From Legionella beliardensis (lineage in GTDB: Bacteria > Pseudomonadota > Gammaproteobacteria > Legionellales > Legionellaceae), in NCBI RefSeq assembly GCF_900452395.1, contig NZ_UGNV01000001.1, forward strand, positions 2,708,501 through 2,772,500: DNA of 64,000 nucleotides. Direction: 5' to 3'. The notes beneath the pieces are model-generated. The model ran no database searches. It saw only the letters and a list, made by a program, of their open reading frames with translations, and was not told where the DNA came from. A program made the translations under genes and the position numbers. Each line of letters opens with the position of its first letter. Positions within the stretch are counted from its first letter, which is position 1. Positions 18,073-27,918 of the stretch are shown here, piece after piece.

Positions 18073-19556
18073 TGAAGTTGAAGTTAGCGTATTTAGTATC
18101 AGGGATGGTATTGGCTCTTTCAGCAAACGCCTCACAGAGTCCTCCTAGTACTAACCCTAATAACCCCAACAATACTAATGATGAGGTTAGTAATATTGCG
18201 ACCTATTTACAAAACTTAGGCCAATATTTTGGTTATGATTTAACTCAATATTGTACAACGGGGGGTCCTTGCTCTACGACAGGAAGTACAGGAGGTAGTA
18301 GCGGTTCAAGCTCAGGTCCCGGCGGCGGCACATCAGGTTCGCAAGCATTTAGTAATTTGCTAGTTGATCAAAACACAGCTTATTCAGCCCAACTTAACTT
18401 ATACAATACTTTTTTAGGTGCCATTATAGGCGGAACGACTCCGACTCAGAATCCTAATCCTATTATACCTAGTACAATTGCTAATAATAGCAATTTATCT
18501 GGTTTTTCCATTTTGAATACACTTGCGGGGCAAACCTACACTAATCCCCCTTTTTCTAGCGCATCCTCACAAGCAGTTTCTGTATCGCCTTTAATTGACC
18601 AACAGCCCTACCAGTCTGATCCTGTCAGTCAAGCATTATTAAATATATTGACGACCCCCAATTACACTTTCTGTTTGGAGAGTGGTACTGACACAATTAA
18701 CCCAAAGTGCTCTTATTTATATCGTGAAGCTGTCTTTCAGAATGTTGTTGGGCAATTACAAGGGGCGACAAAAGTCTTTACGCCAGAAGTTAATACGCCC
18801 TTAATTCCCCAGTTAAATATTAATACTTTAATTTCCCCCTTGCTTTACTCTACGACATCTGGGGCAGCTGGTGGTACTTCGTCTGGCGCTTCTGGTTCTG
18901 GTAGCTTAGATACGACTGGTGCAAATGCAGGCTTAACAGCTAATACCCAAGCCCAACAAGCACAAAATTATATTCGCTATGCAACTGGCGCCGTGATTCC
19001 TCTCTCGCTTCCAAATTGGAGTACCCATAATAACCTACTTAGTCAAGCCTTAAACTTTAGTAAACAAACGCCAGTCGCTCAGCAACAGCAAGCTAGAGCA
19101 CAACTGACTGGGTATTTAGCAAGGCTACGTAGTTATGTTGCCCAAACCTCTGTTGGCATAAGCAATCTCTATTACATCATGTCCAAACGCCTACCGCAAA
19201 GTGCACCTGGTCAAGGTAGTCAATATGGGGGCGGTAATCAAACTAGCCAAGCCTTAAATGAGTATATTATGGCTAGCTGGCGCCTTTATAATCCGCAAGC
19301 TCAAGGCACAAATACTAACCCAGGCCAAAAGCAATGGTTAACCCAAATTAATCAAGCGTCAAATGCCTCGGTGCAAAAGGAAATTGCTATTTTATTAGCA
19401 GAAATGAATTATCAACTTTATTTAATGCGTCAACAGCAAGAGCGCATCTTGTTAACTAACTCCATGATGCTGCTTGAATCATCCATGCAAATACAGCCAG
19501 ATGGCTCTACATTGAGTACCACTGGCAATACTAGTGCCGCAACTACTAACAGTTAG
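18072..19556 (+). CDS. icmX: Dot/Icm secretion protein IcmX
   Basis: IcmX is a periplasmic or secreted Dot/Icm component. The 494 residues start with a signal peptide (about 1-20, ANASQ). A Gly/Ser/Thr-rich linker (about 66-90) and a second one (about 262-285) are likely flexible. The central and C-terminal parts are soluble and rich in Asn and Gln, with a long helical segment at about 425-470. It is a little longer than the L. pneumophila protein, the difference plausibly lying in the linkers. A strong terminator follows directly. Confidence 0.93.
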   Translation: MKLKLAYLVSGMVLALSANASQSPPSTNPNNPNNTNDEVSNIATYLQNLGQYFGYDLTQYCTTGGPCSTTGSTGGSSGSSSGPGGGTSGSQAFSNLLVDQNTAYSAQLNLYNTFLGAIIGGTTPTQNPNPIIPSTIANNSNLSGFSILNTLAGQTYTNPPFSSASSQAVSVSPLIDQQPYQSDPVSQALLNILTTPNYTFCLESGTDTINPKCSYLYREAVFQNVVGQLQGATKVFTPEVNTPLIPQLNINTLISPLLYSTTSGAAGGTSSGASGSGSLDTTGANAGLTANTQAQQAQNYIRYATGAVIPLSLPNWSTHNNLLSQALNFSKQTPVAQQQQARAQLTGYLARLRSYVAQTSVGISNLYYIMSKRLPQSAPGQGSQYGGGNQTSQALNEYIMASWRLYNPQAQGTNTNPGQKQWLTQINQASNASVQKEIAILLAEMNYQLYLMRQQQERILLTNSMMLLESSMQIQPDGSTLSTTGNTSAATTNS

Positions 19557-19565
19557 TTTGTTATT

Positions 19566-19600
19566 GTTAACGCCTAACTAGAAATTAGGCGTTAACTTTT
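19566..19600 (+). terminator. Terminator after icmWX
   Basis: A 12-bp perfect stem (GTTAACGCCTAA, 19566-19577, paired with 19585-19596) with a 7-base loop is followed by TTTTCTTTT. It begins 9 bases after the icmX stop. The T-run is on the plus strand only, so it chiefly serves icmX. Confidence 0.88.
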
Positions 19601-19617
19601 CTTTTACGTCTTCTACT

Positions 19618-20664
19618 TTAATTTTTAGCAAATTTTGCGTTTGCTTTTATGTCTTTAGCTATCGCCAGTTTTGCCAATACGGCGTCTACGGTCACTAACT
19701 TCATGGTCTCATCACCATGCGCATGTGTTCCCCATTTATTTTCGCTAGGTGCCTTTTTTATGATTTGCTCGACTGCTTGCGGATAACAATCCACCGCTAA
19801 ATGTTGATAAATATAGGGGCCAGAGACGCGTGAGCTTGTTACGGCATGTAATGCAACGACAGGTGTGCCTACTGCTGCAGCCATGTGTGATGGGCCTGTA
19901 TCAGGGCATAATAAAACATCGGCCTGGCTTATTAGCGCTAATAATTGTTTAGGCTTAGTTTTTCCTACTAAATCAGTGCAATCGACCTCACTAAGAATAG
20001 CATTGGCTAATTGCCTATCATAAGCACCAGGCCCACCAGTAAGAATGACATGCATCTGCCATCTCGTTTGCGCTAAGCGAATCACTTCAATGTAGCGCGC
20101 TGCAGGCCAACTACGCTCAGGTTTACTGGCGGCAGGATTAACAAGTAGAATTGGGTTATTTGTAGTAGTATAAAATTGCGCCCATTGATAATCTTCAGCA
20201 GCGATAGGTAAGTCCCAATAAGTTTCCATTTGGGCTATGCCTAAAGCCTTAGCAAATTTTAAAAATGCTTCTAATGTATGATCGTCGCCTGGGGTAATGG
20301 TTTCCTTAATAAACCATTTGTGGCCATCCTTAGCACGCAATCGATCATAGCCGATTTTTCGCTGGGCTTTTATAAGTGCATAGAGTAAATTGGCCCTAAA
20401 GCTCGATTGTGCCGCTAATAAAACATCAAAACAGCGATTTTTTAATTTTCTTTTAAAATGCCAGTAATCTTTTAATGAATTAGGCTTAGGGATAACAATA
20501 AATTCAACCCCTGACATGCCCGCCACTAAATCATAAGCTGGGCGCGAAATAACCCAGGTGATGTGTGCTTGCGGTAAATGTGTTTGTAAGGTGCGAATAA
20601 GGGGCACCGTCATTAATACATCCCCTAGCGCCGACAAACGAACAATACAAATTGATTTAATCAT
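19618..20664 (-). CDS. Glycosyltransferase family 9 (heptosyltransferase-like)
   Basis: This is a 348-residue GT9 enzyme related to ADP-heptose:LPS heptosyltransferases, probably acting on the lipopolysaccharide core at the cytoplasmic face of the inner membrane. The N-terminus IKSICIVRLSALGDVLMTVPLI is the family signature, including the catalytic Asp. The C-terminal donor-binding segment LLCPDTGPSHMAAAVGTPVVALH is clear. The start at 20664 lies in the overlap with the upstream zinc protein; a longer start at 20685 would add seven poor residues. The exact sugar cannot be read from the sequence. Confidence 0.88.
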   Translation of the reverse strand: MIKSICIVRLSALGDVLMTVPLIRTLQTHLPQAHITWVISRPAYDLVAGMSGVEFIVIPKPNSLKDYWHFKRKLKNRCFDVLLAAQSSFRANLLYALIKAQRKIGYDRLRAKDGHKWFIKETITPGDDHTLEAFLKFAKALGIAQMETYWDLPIAAEDYQWAQFYTTTNNPILLVNPAASKPERSWPAARYIEVIRLAQTRWQMHVILTGGPGAYDRQLANAILSEVDCTDLVGKTKPKQLLALISQADVLLCPDTGPSHMAAAVGTPVVALHAVTSSRVSGPYIYQHLAVDCYPQAVEQIIKKAPSENKWGTHAHGDETMKLVTVDAVLAKLAIAKDIKANAKFAKN

Positions 20665-20845
20665 TTTGTAAAATAAAGTGCGCACTACAATACGGACAAA
20701 CTACCTCCCCTGTTTTCTCAATAGGTAAGTAAATTTTTGGATGAGCGTTCCATATCTCCATCTCTTTTGTAGGGCAACTTAAAGGCAAGTCTTTAGGATG
20801 TACTATATATTCTAGTTGCGTACTCGGTGGCTGTTTATGAGACAT
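20657..20845 (-). CDS. Small zinc-finger domain protein
   Basis: This 62-residue protein has a C-terminal zinc site: Cys in LSCPT, a His in NAHPKIYL, and VVCPYC, matching the zf-CHCC family (the NDUFS6 C-terminal-like domain). The start ATG at 20845 has AAGGAG six bases upstream, better than the more distal candidate at 20869. It overlaps the following glycosyltransferase start. Such proteins are widespread in proteobacteria and their function is undetermined. Confidence 0.82.
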   Translation of the reverse strand: MSHKQPPSTQLEYIVHPKDLPLSCPTKEMEIWNAHPKIYLPIEKTGEVVCPYCSAHFILQND

Positions 20846-20912
20846 ATGATTCTCCTTGGCCTCTAACATTAATGAATTAACTAATCTGTAAAGATTAAGC
20901 GTTCTTAATAAG

Positions 20913-21848
20913 TTAAAATTGCCGATTATCTAATATTTTACTAACCAAAGCCATTACTTTACTCATGCTTTCTGGCTCATCGCAAGCAAAAACATGCCCA
21001 TCAGGCCACTGCCGTAGCCACGTTAATTGCCTCTTAGCTAATTGTCTTGTTGCAGCAATCCCTTTTTCCCGTAAATCAGTCAAAGTATCTTTGCCTAATA
21101 AATAATTGTAAGCTTGCCGATAACCAACACACCGCATAGCGGGGCACGTCGGTGGTAAGCTCCACTTAATTAACAATGATTCTACTTCCTGTACAAAGCC
21201 TTGCTCTAACATCTTATCAAAGCGCCCTGCGATACGTTGATGAAGCCAAGCACGCTCTGTTGGGAACAAAATTAACGTTGTGTAGGAATAAGGTGACTGT
21301 TGTTTTTCTGCTAGCAAAGATGACAACGGTTTACCTGTTAAATGGAAAACCTCTAAGGCACGTTGAATACGTTGCGTATCGTTTTGATGAATTCTGTGCG
21401 CAGATTGAGGGTCAATATGGGACAATTGTTTATGCATCTCTTCCCAACCAACACGACTCGCTTCTTCAAGCAGACTTTTGCGTAAATCAAGGCTCGCTTC
21501 CGGCAGCGCCGACAAACCTTGCTGCAGCGCATGAAAATACATCATAGTGCCGCCAACCAATAAGGGAATTTTACCAGCGTTAATAATCTGGTCACTCAGA
21601 CGACTGGCCTCTTTACAGAAATCTGCTGCTGAAAAAGCCTCTGGTGGATCTAGGATATCAATTAAATGATGTGGACTTATGTCTAATTCAGCTTGCGTGG
21701 GCTTTGCGGTGCCAATATTCATTTCCCGATAAATCATAGCAGAATCAACACTAATGATTTCAAAAGGAAATCGTTTCACTAATTCTAAGGCCAGTGCTGT
21801 TTTTCCTGCAGCAGTAGGTCCTAATAGGCAAAAAATATTAGCTACCAT
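20913..21848 (-). CDS. miaA: tRNA dimethylallyltransferase MiaA
   Basis: MiaA transfers a dimethylallyl group to A37 of tRNAs reading codons beginning with U. The 311 residues have the P-loop GPTAAGKTAL (about 9-18), the SVDSAMIYREMNIGTAKP substrate loop, DILDP and LLVGGTMMYFHAL. The gene follows mutL with an 11-base overlap, the common mutL-miaA arrangement. hfq, often next, is absent here. Confidence 0.97.
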   Translation of the reverse strand: MVANIFCLLGPTAAGKTALALELVKRFPFEIISVDSAMIYREMNIGTAKPTQAELDISPHHLIDILDPPEAFSAADFCKEASRLSDQIINAGKIPLLVGGTMMYFHALQQGLSALPEASLDLRKSLLEEASRVGWEEMHKQLSHIDPQSAHRIHQNDTQRIQRALEVFHLTGKPLSSLLAEKQQSPYSYTTLILFPTERAWLHQRIAGRFDKMLEQGFVQEVESLLIKWSLPPTCPAMRCVGYRQAYNYLLGKDTLTDLREKGIAATRQLAKRQLTWLRQWPDGHVFACDEPESMSKVMALVSKILDNRQF

Positions 21849-23463
21849 ATAACAAATCCTGGCAAATTTCCTCTGATAGATGTTTAATAAATTTTTCGCC
21901 TGCTAGAGAAAGTGCCTCTAAATGAGAAATATAGTCTAAGCATTGCTCTTCTGTCAGGAAAATGTCTTCTTGGCTGTCATTTTCTGTTAATAATGCAAAT
22001 AGACGCTCCAAATTAAAATGAGGTAGAGCAAAAAAGGAGTTAAGAAATCCTTTTATATTTAAATTAGGTAGCAGTTGCGGTAAAGAATGGACAATTATTT
22101 TTTGATTCTTAGCCAGGTGAATATCAATACCTGCGTTGGCAAGCAAATCTCTAGCTAATTGTAACTCTGTAAATGTTAACTCAGGAATATCCACATAAAT
22201 AGGGACTAATAATGCCCTTGCGGCCAGAGGCAGTGAGGCTTTTTTTAAGGAATGTACTAGCCAGTGTTGTTGTAAGACTCTTAAATCAACTAAATAAGGT
22301 TTTTGTGCCAAATACACTAGCGTAAATCGTTGATTAAGGGGAATCCACGGTGAGGAGGTATTATATTGATTTTGCTGATTCTGCCAAAATGAACTATTAG
22401 TATTTTCTCTTATCTGCAAAGGCTCTTTTAAAGGCGCGGGCGGCCATGCTTTAAGCCTAGAAGTTGCCTGGTTAGGTAAATTTAACACATGCCGTAATTG
22501 AGTATTAATAAAATCATGAATTAAACGTGGCTGCTGGAAGCGCACCTCATGCTTAGTTGGGTGTACATTGACATCTATTTCCTGTGGATCAATGATTAAA
22601 TACAAAGCACAAGCAGGATGTCTTCCCGGATGGAGGATAGCCTCATAAACCTGTTTAATGGCATGATTGATTAATTTATCTTTTACCATACGGCCATTAA
22701 TGTATACCCATAATTTATCATTTTGACTACGTTGGTACTGTGTACCGCTTATCCAGCCATACAGTTTTAAGCCCTTGTATTCTGCATCAATATAATGAGC
22801 TTGTTCAATAAATTGTTTACCTAGCAGGCGGCCAATACGGGCTTGCTTGGTAATGGCTTCAGTAGCGGCCGGTAACGTTAAAACTGGTTTACCATTATGA
22901 TTTAGCTTAATCGTTATATGCGGTGCACTTAAAGCGAAACGCCGCACAAGCGTATCAATAGCTTGAAACTCTGTTTGCTCTGTTTTAAGGAATTTCTTGC
23001 GCACCGGCGCATTATAAAATAAATCACATACCTCAACGGTAGTCCCTTTTACGCGTGGAAATGGTAATAATTTAATATGCTGGTTTTGATATTCTAATAA
23101 CATGCCATGTTCTTGCATAGCAGGTTTTGAGCTTATGGTAAGCTTAGAAACAGAGGCAATACTTGCTAAGGCTTCTCCACGAAATCCTAAGCTCTCTATT
23201 GCTGCTAAATCAGCAATGGTGGTTATTTTACTCGTCGCATGCGGGGCTATTGCCAAAGGCAGGTCATCAGCGACAATTCCTATGCCATTATCACTTATTT
23301 TAATTTGATTTAAACCGCCAAAGCCAATATCAATATGAATCATATCTGCCCCAGCATCTAAGGCATTTTCCAATAATTCCTTAACAACCGATGCTGGGCG
23401 CTCAATCACTTCTCCTGCAGCTATTTGATTGGCGACTTCTGTGGGTAACTGCTGAATTCTCAT
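21838..23463 (-). CDS. mutL: DNA mismatch repair protein MutL
   Basis: MutL links mismatch recognition by MutS to strand excision. The N-terminal GHKL ATPase shows ELLENALDAGAD, DNGIGI and SLGFRGEALASI. The second domain ends with the VNVHPTKHEVRF motif (about 305-316), and a C-terminal dimerisation domain follows a Pro-rich linker (about 340-365). It lacks the DQHA(x)2E(x)4E endonuclease motif, as expected where MutH-type nicking or another route is used. The ATG at 23463 gives MRIQQLPTEVANQIAAGEVIERP; a TTG six codons earlier is possible but less likely. At 541 residues it is shorter than E. coli MutL. Confidence 0.96.
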   Translation of the reverse strand: MRIQQLPTEVANQIAAGEVIERPASVVKELLENALDAGADMIHIDIGFGGLNQIKISDNGIGIVADDLPLAIAPHATSKITTIADLAAIESLGFRGEALASIASVSKLTISSKPAMQEHGMLLEYQNQHIKLLPFPRVKGTTVEVCDLFYNAPVRKKFLKTEQTEFQAIDTLVRRFALSAPHITIKLNHNGKPVLTLPAATEAITKQARIGRLLGKQFIEQAHYIDAEYKGLKLYGWISGTQYQRSQNDKLWVYINGRMVKDKLINHAIKQVYEAILHPGRHPACALYLIIDPQEIDVNVHPTKHEVRFQQPRLIHDFINTQLRHVLNLPNQATSRLKAWPPAPLKEPLQIRENTNSSFWQNQQNQYNTSSPWIPLNQRFTLVYLAQKPYLVDLRVLQQHWLVHSLKKASLPLAARALLVPIYVDIPELTFTELQLARDLLANAGIDIHLAKNQKIIVHSLPQLLPNLNIKGFLNSFFALPHFNLERLFALLTENDSQEDIFLTEEQCLDYISHLEALSLAGEKFIKHLSEEICQDLLYGS

Positions 23464-23491
23464 AAAACTAAAACTACTCAATGAATTTAAT

Positions 23492-24775
23492 TTATGCTTT
23501 TTTAAGAGCCTGTTTGTTAGGCTTTGCTATTGTTGCAATGCGCTGGTTAACCACATGTTTTGGTAATTTATTATGTGCTAAACGTGTTTTGTTATTTATT
23601 AATGCTTCTATACGAGTCCCATGGGGCGGGTATTCCCAAAAATAATTTTTTAGCCCTTGAAATATAGATTGGGTTAGTCGCATTTGATATTGGGAGCTCG
23701 TTAAATTACTTTCTTCACGTGGGTTTGAAATAAAGCCCGTTTCAATCAAAATTGATGGAATATCGGGGGATTTTAATACCATAAAGCGTGCTTGTTCAAC
23801 TTTAGTGTTATGTAATTTAGTCAAAGTGTTTAAATTACGCAACACTTTCTCCCCCATATGGAGGCTTGCACCAATTGTTGCTGTTTGAGACAAGTCAATT
23901 AGAACAGTGCGCACAAGGCCGCTTTGATCGTCTAAATCCGCTAAATTAACGCCACCTAGCTCCGAGTAGTTTTCTTTCTCAGCCAGCCAACGTGCAGCCT
24001 CACTTGTGGCACCACGTTGGGAGAGCGCAAAAACCGAAGCGCCGCTGGAGTTGCGATTAATAAACGCATCGGCGTGGATTGAAATAAAAACATCCCCATT
24101 ATATTTTCGGGCAATAGCTAAGCGCTCTCTTAACCCGACATAATAATCACCCTGTCTAGTCAATACGGCACGCATACCAGGCTGCTTATCAATAATTTGT
24201 TTTAATTTTGACGCAATAGCTAAAGTGACATTTTTCTCAGCTGTACGCCTTGGGCCAATTGCACCAGGATCTTTTCCGCCATGGCCTGGATCAAGCACAA
24301 CAATGACATCTCTAAGCGTTTTTTTTACTTGTTTAATAGGCAATGGTAAGCTAGATAACTCAGCATGGGGTGACTTTGTTACAAGCTGTATATGATTTGC
24401 CAAAATATCAAGTGAAAAAACAGCCCGCGCTTTTGAAGAGGCGCTTAGCGATTTAGGATGCAGCATGACTTTATCCGCTACTTCAAAAACTAGCCGTAAC
24501 GTATGTTTATTTTGACCACTTCTGACACGCGTAATTAGATTACTATTTAAGTGTAACTTACGTAAATCAAAAGCAAGGCTGGTATTTTCAAAATCAACAA
24601 CTACTCTGTTTGGATTAGTTAAGGTAAATATTTTATGAGCTGCTGCTTTGTCTAAACTAAATAACAAGGATGCTTGACCTGACTCTTGCTTAATTTGGAT
24701 AGCTCGTAGCTTAGCGGCGGTAAGATTTAAACTAATAAGCATGAATAAAATAAGGCCGATTATGCGTATTTTCAT
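23492..24775 (-). CDS. N-acetylmuramoyl-L-alanine amidase (AmiB/AmiC type)
   Basis: This periplasmic zinc amidase cuts the peptide from glycan strands, splitting septal peptidoglycan. The 427 residues have a signal peptide (about 1-20), an AMIN domain (about 25-125, targeting to septal wall) and the Amidase_3 catalytic domain (about 155-380) with VVLDPGHGGKDPGAIG, the zinc Glu, FISIHADAF and the catalytic ILIETGFISNP. A basic C-terminal tail of about 45 residues has no LysM domain. The start overlaps the tsaE stop. FtsEX-type control is likely for this family. Confidence 0.94.
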   Translation of the reverse strand: MKIRIIGLILFMLISLNLTAAKLRAIQIKQESGQASLLFSLDKAAAHKIFTLTNPNRVVVDFENTSLAFDLRKLHLNSNLITRVRSGQNKHTLRLVFEVADKVMLHPKSLSASSKARAVFSLDILANHIQLVTKSPHAELSSLPLPIKQVKKTLRDVIVVLDPGHGGKDPGAIGPRRTAEKNVTLAIASKLKQIIDKQPGMRAVLTRQGDYYVGLRERLAIARKYNGDVFISIHADAFINRNSSGASVFALSQRGATSEAARWLAEKENYSELGGVNLADLDDQSGLVRTVLIDLSQTATIGASLHMGEKVLRNLNTLTKLHNTKVEQARFMVLKSPDIPSILIETGFISNPREESNLTSSQYQMRLTQSIFQGLKNYFWEYPPHGTRIEALINNKTRLAHNKLPKHVVNQRIATIAKPNKQALKKA

Positions 24776-25239
24776 TGTTTACCTGCAATGCAAGACAAAA
24801 TTTGTTTTCCAATAGCACTACCTGGTTCAATAGTCAGTTGCCGCCCGTCATTACTTACTTCCAAGGTAAAGCGAAGATCAACATCTACTAAACTTAGGGG
24901 CGCTCGCTCTGGCCATTCTATACAGCATATTGTATTGTCAGCAAAATATTCTCTAAAACCTATGTAGTCAAGCTCAGATTCTTCTACTATACGATACAGA
25001 TCAAAATGGTGAATTTGCAAATCTTTACATTCATAACTCTCTACCAATGAAAACGTTGGGCTTTTGATAGCTGAAGTTATACCTAATTCGCGTAGCATAG
25101 CACGAATGAAGGTGGTCTTACCTGCGCCCATGTCACCGCTAAAGGTACATATTAAGGGCGATACTAAATAATGAGCGAAGCATCGCGCTTTCTCTTCACA
25201 ACTTTCTTGGTTGGGTAGGTAAAAAGTAGCTTTATTCAT
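24772..25239 (-). CDS. tsaE: tRNA t6A biosynthesis ATPase TsaE
   Basis: TsaE is the ATPase that cycles the TsaBD complex making threonylcarbamoyl-adenosine at position 37 of tRNAs reading ANN codons. The 155 residues carry Walker A GDMGAGKTTF (about 35-44), SPTFSLVESY, HFDLYR and IEWPER, all family marks. It sits between nnrDE and the amidase, a very common proteobacterial order, and overlaps the latter by four bases. Confidence 0.96.
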   Translation of the reverse strand: MNKATFYLPNQESCEEKARCFAHYLVSPLICTFSGDMGAGKTTFIRAMLRELGITSAIKSPTFSLVESYECKDLQIHHFDLYRIVEESELDYIGFREYFADNTICCIEWPERAPLSLVDVDLRFTLEVSNDGRQLTIEPGSAIGKQILSCIAGKQ

Positions 25240-25241
25240 AA

Positions 25242-26723
25242 CTATATAGTTAACGTGTTTACCAAAATTCGCAGATAAGCTAAGACATCGCTCGCGATTA
25301 AACCACGCTCACCTTCTTGGGCTGCTCTATCAGCTGCACTAGCATGCAACCAAACCCCAAGCTTAGCCGCGTCAGAAAGCGCTAAACCTTGCGCGCATAA
25401 TCCCGCAATAACACCACTTAATACATCACCCATGCCAGCAGTGGCCATGCCTGGGTTGCCTGCTGTACAAAGGTAAGTCGCTAATTCATCGGTACGAATT
25501 AAAGAGCCTACTCCTTTTAATACCACATTTCCACCAAATTTAGCTTGTAGGTGAGTCACCGCTTCAAAGCGATCAGCTTGGATGTCTTGAGTGGAGCACT
25601 TAAGTAAACTCGCTGCCTCCCCCGGATGAGGCGTCAAAATCCAATTATCATCATATTGTGGTGCTTCAGCAAGTAATCGTAGCGCTGAAGCATCAATAAG
25701 CATCGGTAATTGCGAAGTAATAACCTGATTAAATAACGCATTAGCCCAACTATCAGTTCCTAAGCCAGGCCCTATCACACAAACTGTTGCTTTGTTTAGC
25801 AAAGGCAGGATATCACAAGCTTCTTCTATACCATAAATCATCACTTCTGGTAAATTAGCGATTGCTTGCGTAGCATAATGTGATTGTGTTGCAATAGTAA
25901 CTAATCCTGCACCAACTCGTAAAGCGGCCTCTGCTGCTAAGCAAACTGAGCCTGGCATACCATAACCACCACCAATGATTAAGACATGTCCGAAATCCGC
26001 CTTATGACAATTTTTAAATCTTTTAGGCAATAAACAAGCAAATTGTGATTTTTCTAAGATAGAAACCGTTGGTACTATGTCTCTTAAACAATGATCTAAC
26101 TTTAAATTGTTTAAAATAATTTTACCGCAATAATCAGGACCATCTAAGGTCATCATGCCTAATTTATAGCTAATGAAAGTTATGGTAGCTGTTGCTCGCA
26201 CACAATTGCCCATTACGGCGCCTGTATCAGCATTTAATCCAGAAGGCAGATCAATTGCAAGGACTGGCAAACCACTTTCATTAATTTGATTAATTGCACT
26301 AAGTATTGGCTCTTTAACAGTCCCTTTTAGCCCTATTCCTAATAATGCATCTACGATTAAATCAGCATCATCTTCTATCATGTCGTCCATGTAATGGCAT
26401 GGAACACCCACATTTAACGTCTCAAAAGCCGCCTTTTGGGCTACAAGCGGTAGTTGATCAATCGGCTTATACTGATTAATTACCACCGAGTAACCTGCTT
26501 GATAAGCAAGGCGAGCAACCACATAGCCATCCCCGGCGTTATTACCACTACCACAATAAACAATTATCTTTTGCACCGTAGGAAATAGCTGCTTTAAGGC
26601 ATTAAAAGCAGCTTCTCCTGCCATAGTCATCAATTCTGTTTCAGAAATATTATATTCAGATGTCGCAGAACGCTCGCAGCTTCTAATTAATGTGGTATGA
26701 AGTAGAGCAAGATCAGATGACAT
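25242..26723 (-). CDS. nnr: Bifunctional NAD(P)HX epimerase/dehydratase
   Basis: This enzyme repairs hydrated NAD(P)H. The N-terminal YjeF_N epimerase domain (about 1-215) contains YCGSGNNAGDGYVVAR and DALLGIGLKG; the C-terminal ADP-dependent dehydratase (about 225-490) contains GGYGMPGSVCLAAEAALRVG, LTPHPGEAA and the NPGMATAGMGDVLSG active site. The full 493-residue length is normal. Start ATG has AGGAG nine bases upstream. It leads the nnr-tsaE-amidase-mutL-miaA run. Confidence 0.96.
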   Translation of the reverse strand: MSSDLALLHTTLIRSCERSATSEYNISETELMTMAGEAAFNALKQLFPTVQKIIVYCGSGNNAGDGYVVARLAYQAGYSVVINQYKPIDQLPLVAQKAAFETLNVGVPCHYMDDMIEDDADLIVDALLGIGLKGTVKEPILSAINQINESGLPVLAIDLPSGLNADTGAVMGNCVRATATITFISYKLGMMTLDGPDYCGKIILNNLKLDHCLRDIVPTVSILEKSQFACLLPKRFKNCHKADFGHVLIIGGGYGMPGSVCLAAEAALRVGAGLVTIATQSHYATQAIANLPEVMIYGIEEACDILPLLNKATVCVIGPGLGTDSWANALFNQVITSQLPMLIDASALRLLAEAPQYDDNWILTPHPGEAASLLKCSTQDIQADRFEAVTHLQAKFGGNVVLKGVGSLIRTDELATYLCTAGNPGMATAGMGDVLSGVIAGLCAQGLALSDAAKLGVWLHASAADRAAQEGERGLIASDVLAYLRILVNTLTI

Positions 26724-26891
26724 GACGACTCCTGCAGTTGATATAATTTATACAGCTTGAAGTCTAAATAGCATCAGAAAAACTAGTATTATTATCTAAT
26801 GCTATTATTTTTGAACCCCATTTATTTTTAAGTTAAAAATATAACTTAAATGATAAGTTATCCCTAATAGCTTTTAGTAAGCATGTTTTGC

Positions 26892-27296
26892 TTAGGTCTC
26901 ATCCTTCTTAACCAACTTTAAGGATGGTCTATTGCGACCTTTGCTATCGGCTATGTTAGTTTGAGGCGTTGGAGGCTCATTATATTCTTCACCAAATTCC
27001 ATACCACGACCATTTTCTTTAGCATAAATGGCTAAAACAGCAGCAGGCACAATAAAAATCTGATAAGTCACACCTGAAAAACGTGCTGTGAATACAACAC
27101 GATCATTTTCTAAGTGTAATCCTCTACAAGCTTGCGGCGAGATGTTTAGAACAATTTTACTGCCATTGACATAGTCTTGCGGCACTTGTACACCAGGATA
27201 ATCAGCATTCACAAGGATATGAGGCGTTAGATTATTATCTACAATCCAATCGTATATTGCTCGGATCAGGTAAGGTCTATTTGAGGTCATAGTCAT
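26892..27296 (-). CDS. sspB: ClpXP protease specificity factor SspB
   Basis: SspB binds ssrA-tagged proteins and hands them to ClpXP. The 134-residue protein has the compact substrate-binding domain (about 5-105) and a flexible tail ending GRNRPSLKLVKKDET, whose RPSLKLVK is the ClpX-binding motif. The ATG at 27296 lies two bases after the sspA stop; an ATG two codons later is equally possible. An upstream TTG in frame would extend it into sspA and is not favoured. Confidence 0.94.
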   Translation of the reverse strand: MTMTSNRPYLIRAIYDWIVDNNLTPHILVNADYPGVQVPQDYVNGSKIVLNISPQACRGLHLENDRVVFTARFSGVTYQIFIVPAAVLAIYAKENGRGMEFGEEYNEPPTPQTNIADSKGRNRPSLKLVKKDET

Positions 27297-27297
27297 T

Positions 27298-27918
27298 TCA
27301 TGCTGCTCGTAATTGCCGCTCAATTTCAGTTAAACTTGCTTGAAATGAATCACGTTTAAATAAACGTTGCATGTAATTATGCAATCCTTTCACACGCTCA
27401 GGAATTGTGATACCTAATTGTGGTAAGCGCCACAATAACGGAGCAAGTGCGCAATCTAATAAAGAAAATTCTTCACTTAAAAAGTATGGTTTATCCGCAA
27501 AAACAGGTTCAAGGCTTACTAAACTTTCAAGTAATTGCTGCCGTGCTTCTTCTGCTTCATTATTTTGTTTAATTTGTTGTAATAACTCATACCAATCTTG
27601 CTCAATTCGATGCATCATTTTGCGCGCTTCTGCACGAGCAACTGGATAAACAGGTAATAAAGGTGGATGAGGGAAACGCTCATCTAAATATTCCATAATT
27701 ATTCTAGCCTCATAGAGCACTAAATCCCTGTCAATGAGTGTGGGGACGGTGCCGTAAGGATTAATACTGAGTAAATGATTATTGACCTCACCTTGCTTTG
27801 CGGGGAGGATTTCGACATTAACCCCTTTTTCTGCTAAAACTATTCGAACTTGATGACTATACACATCGTCAGTATCAGAATAAAGAGACATAATAGTGCG
27901 CTTTGCTACAATAGCCAT
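27298..27918 (-). CDS. sspA: Stringent starvation protein A
   Basis: SspA is an RNA-polymerase-associated protein with a glutathione-transferase fold and no transferase activity. The 206 residues have the thioredoxin-like N-domain (about 9-85, MSLYSDTDDVYSHQVRIVLAEKG and NPYGTVPTLIDRDLVLYEARIIMEYLDE) and a helical C-domain (about 95-200). AGGAG precedes the ATG. It forms the usual sspA-sspB pair downstream of petABC. Confidence 0.95.
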   Translation of the reverse strand: MAIVAKRTIMSLYSDTDDVYSHQVRIVLAEKGVNVEILPAKQGEVNNHLLSINPYGTVPTLIDRDLVLYEARIIMEYLDERFPHPPLLPVYPVARAEARKMMHRIEQDWYELLQQIKQNNEAEEARQQLLESLVSLEPVFADKPYFLSEEFSLLDCALAPLLWRLPQLGITIPERVKGLHNYMQRLFKRDSFQASLTEIERQLRAA